DNA of 36,722 nt from Alphaproteobacteria bacterium. GTDB lineage: Bacteria; Pseudomonadota; Alphaproteobacteria; Caulobacterales; Aquidulcibacteraceae. Location: positions 1 through 36,722 of the forward strand of contig JAPLOL010000088.1 of the NCBI GenBank assembly GCA_026400735.1, read 5' to 3'. Shown here piece by piece: positions 33,737 through 36,722 of the stretch. The translations under genes and the position numbers were made by a program. Position 1 is the stretch's first letter. Every line of letters starts with the position of its first letter. Below the pieces are notes generated by a model that was given only the letters and a program-made list of their open reading frames with translations, made no database searches and was not told where the DNA came from.

Positions 33737-33813
33737 TGGTACCGCCTCCCGGGCTCGAACCGGGGACCCCTGGTTCCACAAACCAGTGCTCTAACCAACT
33801 GAGCTAAGGCGGC
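33737..33813 (-). tRNA. tRNA-His (GTG)
   Basis: The minus strand reads GCCGCCT...AGGCGGT-A-CCA with anticodon GTG (loop TTGTGGA). CCA is encoded. The first pair is G1:U72 and the discriminator is A73. There is no sign of the encoded extra guanosine (G-1 with C73) that marks tRNA-His elsewhere. This is the arrangement reported for many alphaproteobacteria, whose histidyl-tRNA synthetase does not need G-1. Confidence 0.95.
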
Positions 33814-33827
33814 ATTGTTAAGGGCGC

Positions 33828-33880
33828 GGAACCTAGCGGCTCGCCTTGGCCGAAGCAAGGCGAGCCGAAACGCTAGTTCC
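33828..33880 (-). terminator. Large hairpin after the M48 protease gene
   Basis: An 11-base perfect stem (33838-33848 with 33856-33866, seven-base loop) is extended by a second stem, GGAACCTAGCG (33828-33838) with CGCTAGTTCC (33871-33880), with one bulge. It lies between the protease stop (33887) and tRNA-His on the minus strand. There is no T-run, so it may be a Rho-assisted end, an RNA-processing signal or a protein site. Confidence 0.55.
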
Positions 33881-33886
33881 GGGGCG

Positions 33887-34693
33887 TTAGACCGGGCCCC
33901 AACCTTGTTCGTTGATGTAATTGCGGATGCGCTGGATGCGGTTATCCGGGTTCGGGTGGGTCGACAAAAACTCAGGCGGACGCGAACTGCCACCCTGCTC
34001 CATGCGCTGCCAGAACGGGATCGCTTCCTTTGGATCGTAGCCGGCTGAATGCATGTAGCGGATGCCGAGAATGTCAGCCTCGGACTCTTGCTCGCGCGAG
34101 AACGGAAGGCTGATCCCCACTTGTGCGCCGAGTCCGAGCGCCGCCGCCGCGAGGTCACTGTTCGTCGCAGCGCCTGCAATCTGCACTGCCGTCTGTGTCG
34201 CCATTTCGCGGCTATAGCGCTCAGCGGCGTGACGGCCAGTAACGTGGCCTGTTTCGTGGCCAAGCACTGTCGCAATCCAATCGTCGCGTTCGCTGATCTC
34301 GTAGAGCCCGCGATAAAAACCGACCTGTCCGCCGGGCAGCACAAATGCATTCTTCTGCGGGCTATCGAACAGCACGAATTCCCACGTTTGATTGCCACGT
34401 CCCGCCGCCTGCACGACGCGGCGACCGACCGTTTCCAGGCGCCGTTGCGCCGATGCGTTGCGCCATTCCGGCGTTTGCTGGCGCACTTGAGCCCAAGATT
34501 GTAACGAAGCCTGTTGAAGCTGCGCGTCGTCAACGATGATGAATTGGCTGCGCCCGGTTTCAGGATTGGTCGTCTCGCAACCAACGAGCGCCAAAGCAGC
34601 CGCGCTCGCCGCAGCGCCCTTCAAGAGCCCCCGGCGATCCAGATAACGCAGGGAGGAGTGGACGGAGTCCGTCCCGCAGAATTCTTGGCACAT
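33887..34693 (-). CDS. M48 metalloprotease with Tat-type lipoprotein signal
   Basis: The 268-residue product is an M48 (BepA/LoiP-like) zinc metalloprotease. The catalytic motif is HETGH (residues 146-150) and the third zinc ligand is in EQESEADILG (Glu205). The N-terminal region has a twin-arginine-like motif (DRRGLLKG, Arg20-Arg21), an alanine-rich stretch and the lipobox ALVGC (Cys39). It is therefore probably a periplasmic lipoprotein exported folded. The usual role is turnover of misfolded outer-membrane proteins. ATG 34693 is supported by AGGAGG 11 bases upstream. It does not have the TPR tail of BepA, so it is the short form. It is convergent with no gene; tRNA-His follows after a large hairpin. 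Confidence 0.9.
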   Translation of the reverse strand: MCQEFCGTDSVHSSLRYLDRRGLLKGAAASAAALALVGCETTNPETGRSQFIIVDDAQLQQASLQSWAQVRQQTPEWRNASAQRRLETVGRRVVQAAGRGNQTWEFVLFDSPQKNAFVLPGGQVGFYRGLYEISERDDWIATVLGHETGHVTGRHAAERYSREMATQTAVQIAGAATNSDLAAAALGLGAQVGISLPFSREQESEADILGIRYMHSAGYDPKEAIPFWQRMEQGGSSRPPEFLSTHPNPDNRIQRIRNYINEQGWGPV

Positions 34694-34880
34694 GGTCTGG
34701 GTATCCTCCTGGGAGCTCGGCGGCCTGGTAGACCTATTTTCGGCCCCTGGGCGCGCGAAGCAAGGGCCGTTTCGCCTGCGTGATGCCGACTTCAGCTCGC
34801 CGTGGACAGGCCAGGGCGACCCCGCTATAGAGCCACGCTCCGAAAGCGGCCCCACCTCCATGGGGCCCGCTTCTCCGGCC

Positions 34881-34956
34881 GCCTGGGTAGCTCAGTTGGT
34901 AGAGCAGCGGATTGAAAATCCGCGTGTCGCTGGTTCGATTCCGGCCCCAGGCACCA
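34881..34956 (+). tRNA. tRNA-Phe (GAA)
   Basis: The acceptor stem pairs GCCTGGG with CCCAGGC, followed by A and encoded CCA. The anticodon loop TTGAAAA gives GAA. Total 76 bases. Its 3' end runs directly into the second copy of the tRNA-linked hairpin repeat. Confidence 0.96.
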
Positions 34957-35023
34957 TTTTCTACGCTCGCGTAGCGAGTGAGGGACGGTGTCCTCCGAAG
35001 CCTCGGCGAAGGAGAACCTGCGT
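34957..35023 (+). repeat. tRNA-linked hairpin repeat, copy B
   Basis: This is the same two-part element as at 6301-6366, in the same orientation relative to its tRNA: a TCGCGTAGCGAG palindrome, a spacer, then TGTCCTCCG-AGCCTCGGCGAAGGAG and CCTGCGT. In this copy the second stem is weaker (CTCC with GGAG). The changes are spread over the element, so the copies are old or under structure selection. Confidence 0.75.
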
Positions 35024-35106
35024 ATCCCCATCCGCGAGCTTCGGACGGCTGAAGCCATTTCCCCCGGCCATAGTCCTGCTGCGATCTTTGCCCACGGTCC
35101 GGACCC

Positions 35107-35739
35107 ATGAATCTTTTGCCTTCTCGACGCGCCGTCACCGCTAGCGGCCTCCTGCTAACGTTCTCAGCCCTCGGCAGCGGCGCCCAGGCGCAGACCACGA
35201 ACACCGATACGCTGAGCATCGGCGATCCGTCGGCCCCGGTGCAATTGGTCGAGTACGCCTCGATGGCCTGCCCGCACTGCGCACACTTTCACGCGGAGAA
35301 CTACGCGCAGCTGAAAACCAACTACATCGACGCCGGCCGCGTGCGCCTCACCATGCAGGAGATGCTGACCGAGCCGGCGATCGCCGCGTTCGGGATGTTT
35401 CAACTCGCACGCTGCGGCCAAGTCGACGGCGCCGAATATTTCCGGCGCATGGGCATTTTGTTCGACCGCCAACACGCCATCGTCAGCGGCGGCACCGTTG
35501 GCGCGTTGATCGAAAGCCTCGTAGCCACCGGCGGCGAGTGGGGCCTTAGCCGTGAGCAAGTCATGGCGAGCCTACAGGACGAGGCTGGCCAGCAGCGCAT
35601 TTCGCGTTCGATCGAAGCCGCTAACGCCGCGGGTGTCACGGCGACGCCGACATTCTTCATCAACGGCCAACGCGCGCCGGACACCTTCGTCACGTCCGCA
35701 GGCTTGATCAGCGCACTCGACGCGGCGCTCGCGCGCTGA
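35107..35739 (+). CDS. DsbA-family thiol oxidoreductase
   Basis: The 210-residue product is a periplasmic thioredoxin-fold protein of the DsbA/DsbG (Thioredoxin_4) type. It has a signal peptide (basic PSRRAV, then a hydrophobic stretch ending GAQAQ, possibly twin-arginine). The redox motif is CPHC (Cys55, Cys58) after VEYASMA, and the cis-proline segment is ATPTFFING. The CPHC motif favours disulfide formation or DsbA-like oxidation of secreted proteins; similar alphaproteobacterial proteins are called DsbA family. It ends two bases before the convergent AsmA-type gene and has no partner DsbB in view. Confidence 0.88.
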   Translation: MNLLPSRRAVTASGLLLTFSALGSGAQAQTTNTDTLSIGDPSAPVQLVEYASMACPHCAHFHAENYAQLKTNYIDAGRVRLTMQEMLTEPAIAAFGMFQLARCGQVDGAEYFRRMGILFDRQHAIVSGGTVGALIESLVATGGEWGLSREQVMASLQDEAGQQRISRSIEAANAAGVTATPTFFINGQRAPDTFVTSAGLISALDAALAR

Positions 35740-35741
35740 CT

Positions 35742-36722
35742 CTATTGCTGTCGCGCGGAGGCCCGCGACGCTGCTTCCACCTGTGCAATACGCGGCGTGA
35801 TATCAGCCAAGGCGCGGCCGCTGTTGTCATGTGCATACGTCAGCTCACCAAACGGACCACGCGCCCCGAACGGCACCACTACGCCGCCACGCGGTGACCG
35901 CGGGGCCAAGCGGGCATCGAGACGCCGGTTCGGCAAATCGATCACCGCAATGCCGGGAATGCGCAGATCGGTGGTGTTCATCGACAACGAATCTGAGGCC
36001 AACACGCCATCGGCAATGGCGAACGTTGCTGAAAGCCCCTGAAACGGCGTCCGCGCTTCTGGCGCAATCAGCTCACCGCGAAGCGCGTTTCGGATGGTTG
36101 TCGCGACGCCGCCGAGATCGACCCCGCGCAGAACACCTGAGACGACTTCGATATGCGCGTACCCATCGGTGCTGTTGATCATCTCGCTCTGCGTGCGTCC
36201 CTGAACGCGCACGTTCAGCGAAAGCTCAGCACGTCCTTCGATCGCGCCGAAATTGAACGCATCCGTGAGGAAGCGCTGCGCATCGAGGTTCGTGAACGCC
36301 AGATCCTGCACCATGCGCGTCATCGGCTCGCGCGCATCGATCTCAAATCGCCCACGCCCTGAACCGCCATAAAGCGACACGTTGTGCACAGTGGCCGCCA
36401 TAAACCCATCGTTCAGCACGAGATTGAGACGACTCGACTCCACGCGCATGTGCTGGATCAGCACCGCGTGCGTGACCAATTCGAGATCCGCGTTGAAGGC
36501 CTTCAAACCTGAGAAATCGATCGGCGCTTCACTTGGCGCGACGCGCACGTCAACCGCGCGCGGCGCAGCTTCGACCGTCGCGATTTCGGCTGTCGCCTGC
36601 GACGCCTGACCGGCATCCGGCATCGCTGCAGCAACTTCGGCTTGCCCCTCAGGCGGCGGTGGTGGCGCTTCACCCGAAAGGTACGGGTTCAAGTCAAAGT
36701 CGAAGAGTTCGAGACGGCCGCT
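35742..36722 (-). CDS. AsmA-family protein, C-terminal part (cut by window edge)
   Basis: The reading frame is open at the window edge (about 326 residues visible, starting mid-protein with LFDFDLNPYLSG). A proline/alanine-rich linker follows. The AsmA C-terminal domain comes next, with NADLELVTHAVLIQHMRVESS, NVSLYGGSGRGRFEI, RMVQDLAFTNLDAQRFLTDAF and the FQGLSATFAIADGVLASD segment. AsmA proteins are inner-membrane anchored periplasmic proteins that affect lipid transport and outer-membrane protein assembly. The start is beyond 36722, and the TTG at 36692 is only the first possible start in the frame, not the real one. It converges with the DsbA-like gene with a two-base gap. Confidence 0.88.
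   Translation of the reverse strand, partial: SGRLELFDFDLNPYLSGEAPPPPPEGQAEVAAAMPDAGQASQATAEIATVEAAPRAVDVRVAPSEAPIDFSGLKAFNADLELVTHAVLIQHMRVESSRLNLVLNDGFMAATVHNVSLYGGSGRGRFEIDAREPMTRMVQDLAFTNLDAQRFLTDAFNFGAIEGRAELSLNVRVQGRTQSEMINSTDGYAHIEVVSGVLRGVDLGGVATTIRNALRGELIAPEARTPFQGLSATFAIADGVLASDSLSMNTTDLRIPGIAVIDLPNRRLDARLAPRSPRGGVVVPFGARGPFGELTYAHDNSGRALADITPRIAQVEAASRASARQQ

Overview
The window looks like chromosomal DNA of an alphaproteobacterium, most likely from the Caulobacterales/Hyphomonadaceae side of the class. The evidence is the high GC, a DUF2336 protein, an HWE-family kinase behind an EcfG-type promoter, and a tRNA-His with G1:U72 and A73. This is inference from gene content, not a database match. 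Most of the window is ordinary, tightly packed housekeeping and envelope genes. I see no prophage, insertion sequence or CRISPR array.

Region 1 (1-6.2 kb): an exported GIN/DUF2807-like beta-repeat protein; an EF-Tu gene whose first 18 residues are replaced by unrelated sequence; a textbook cobalamin riboswitch reading into a BtuB-type TonB-dependent receptor; a dodecin; and an unrecognised lipoprotein. Region 2 (6.2-12.3 kb): tRNA-Gly and tRNA-Tyr separated by a hairpin repeat, an RlmB/TrmH-type methyltransferase without a canonical start codon, a small membrane protein, a GNAT acetyltransferase overlapping metG, a two-domain N-acetylmuramidase with a long proline-rich linker, tRNA-Thr and a cytochrome c lipoprotein. 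Region 3 (12.3-18.2 kb, minus strand): an RND efflux pump (permease and adaptor), a small barrel-like exported protein and a class II aldolase/adducin protein.

Region 4 (18.2-25.7 kb): NAD kinase, an Hpt phosphotransfer protein, a degenerate EAL-like protein, a DUF2336 protein, a CaiB-type CoA transferase, an S41-like lipoprotein, a lytic transglycosylase and a PepSY membrane protein. Region 5 (25.7-33.7 kb, all minus strand): an HWE sensor kinase with a near-perfect EcfG (general stress) promoter. Upstream of it lies a six-gene co-directional run: ATP-grasp ligase, FolC-like Mur ligase, patatin phospholipase, a tandem RyR-like protein with a ribbon-helix-helix-like tail, a ThiO-like oxidase and an acyl-CoA dehydrogenase. 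Region 6 (33.7-36.7 kb): tRNA-His, a large hairpin, an M48 metalloprotease with a twin-arginine lipoprotein signal, tRNA-Phe followed by a second copy of the tRNA-linked repeat, a DsbA-like oxidoreductase and the C-terminal part of an AsmA-type protein cut by the window edge.

The best candidates for something undescribed are the patatin plus tandem-RyR pair (29.5-31.4 kb) and the directly upstream ATP-grasp plus FolC-like ligase pair (31.5-33.7 kb). Next are the tRNA-3'-end repeat, the dead-EAL/Hpt/DUF2336 cluster and the damaged tuf copy.
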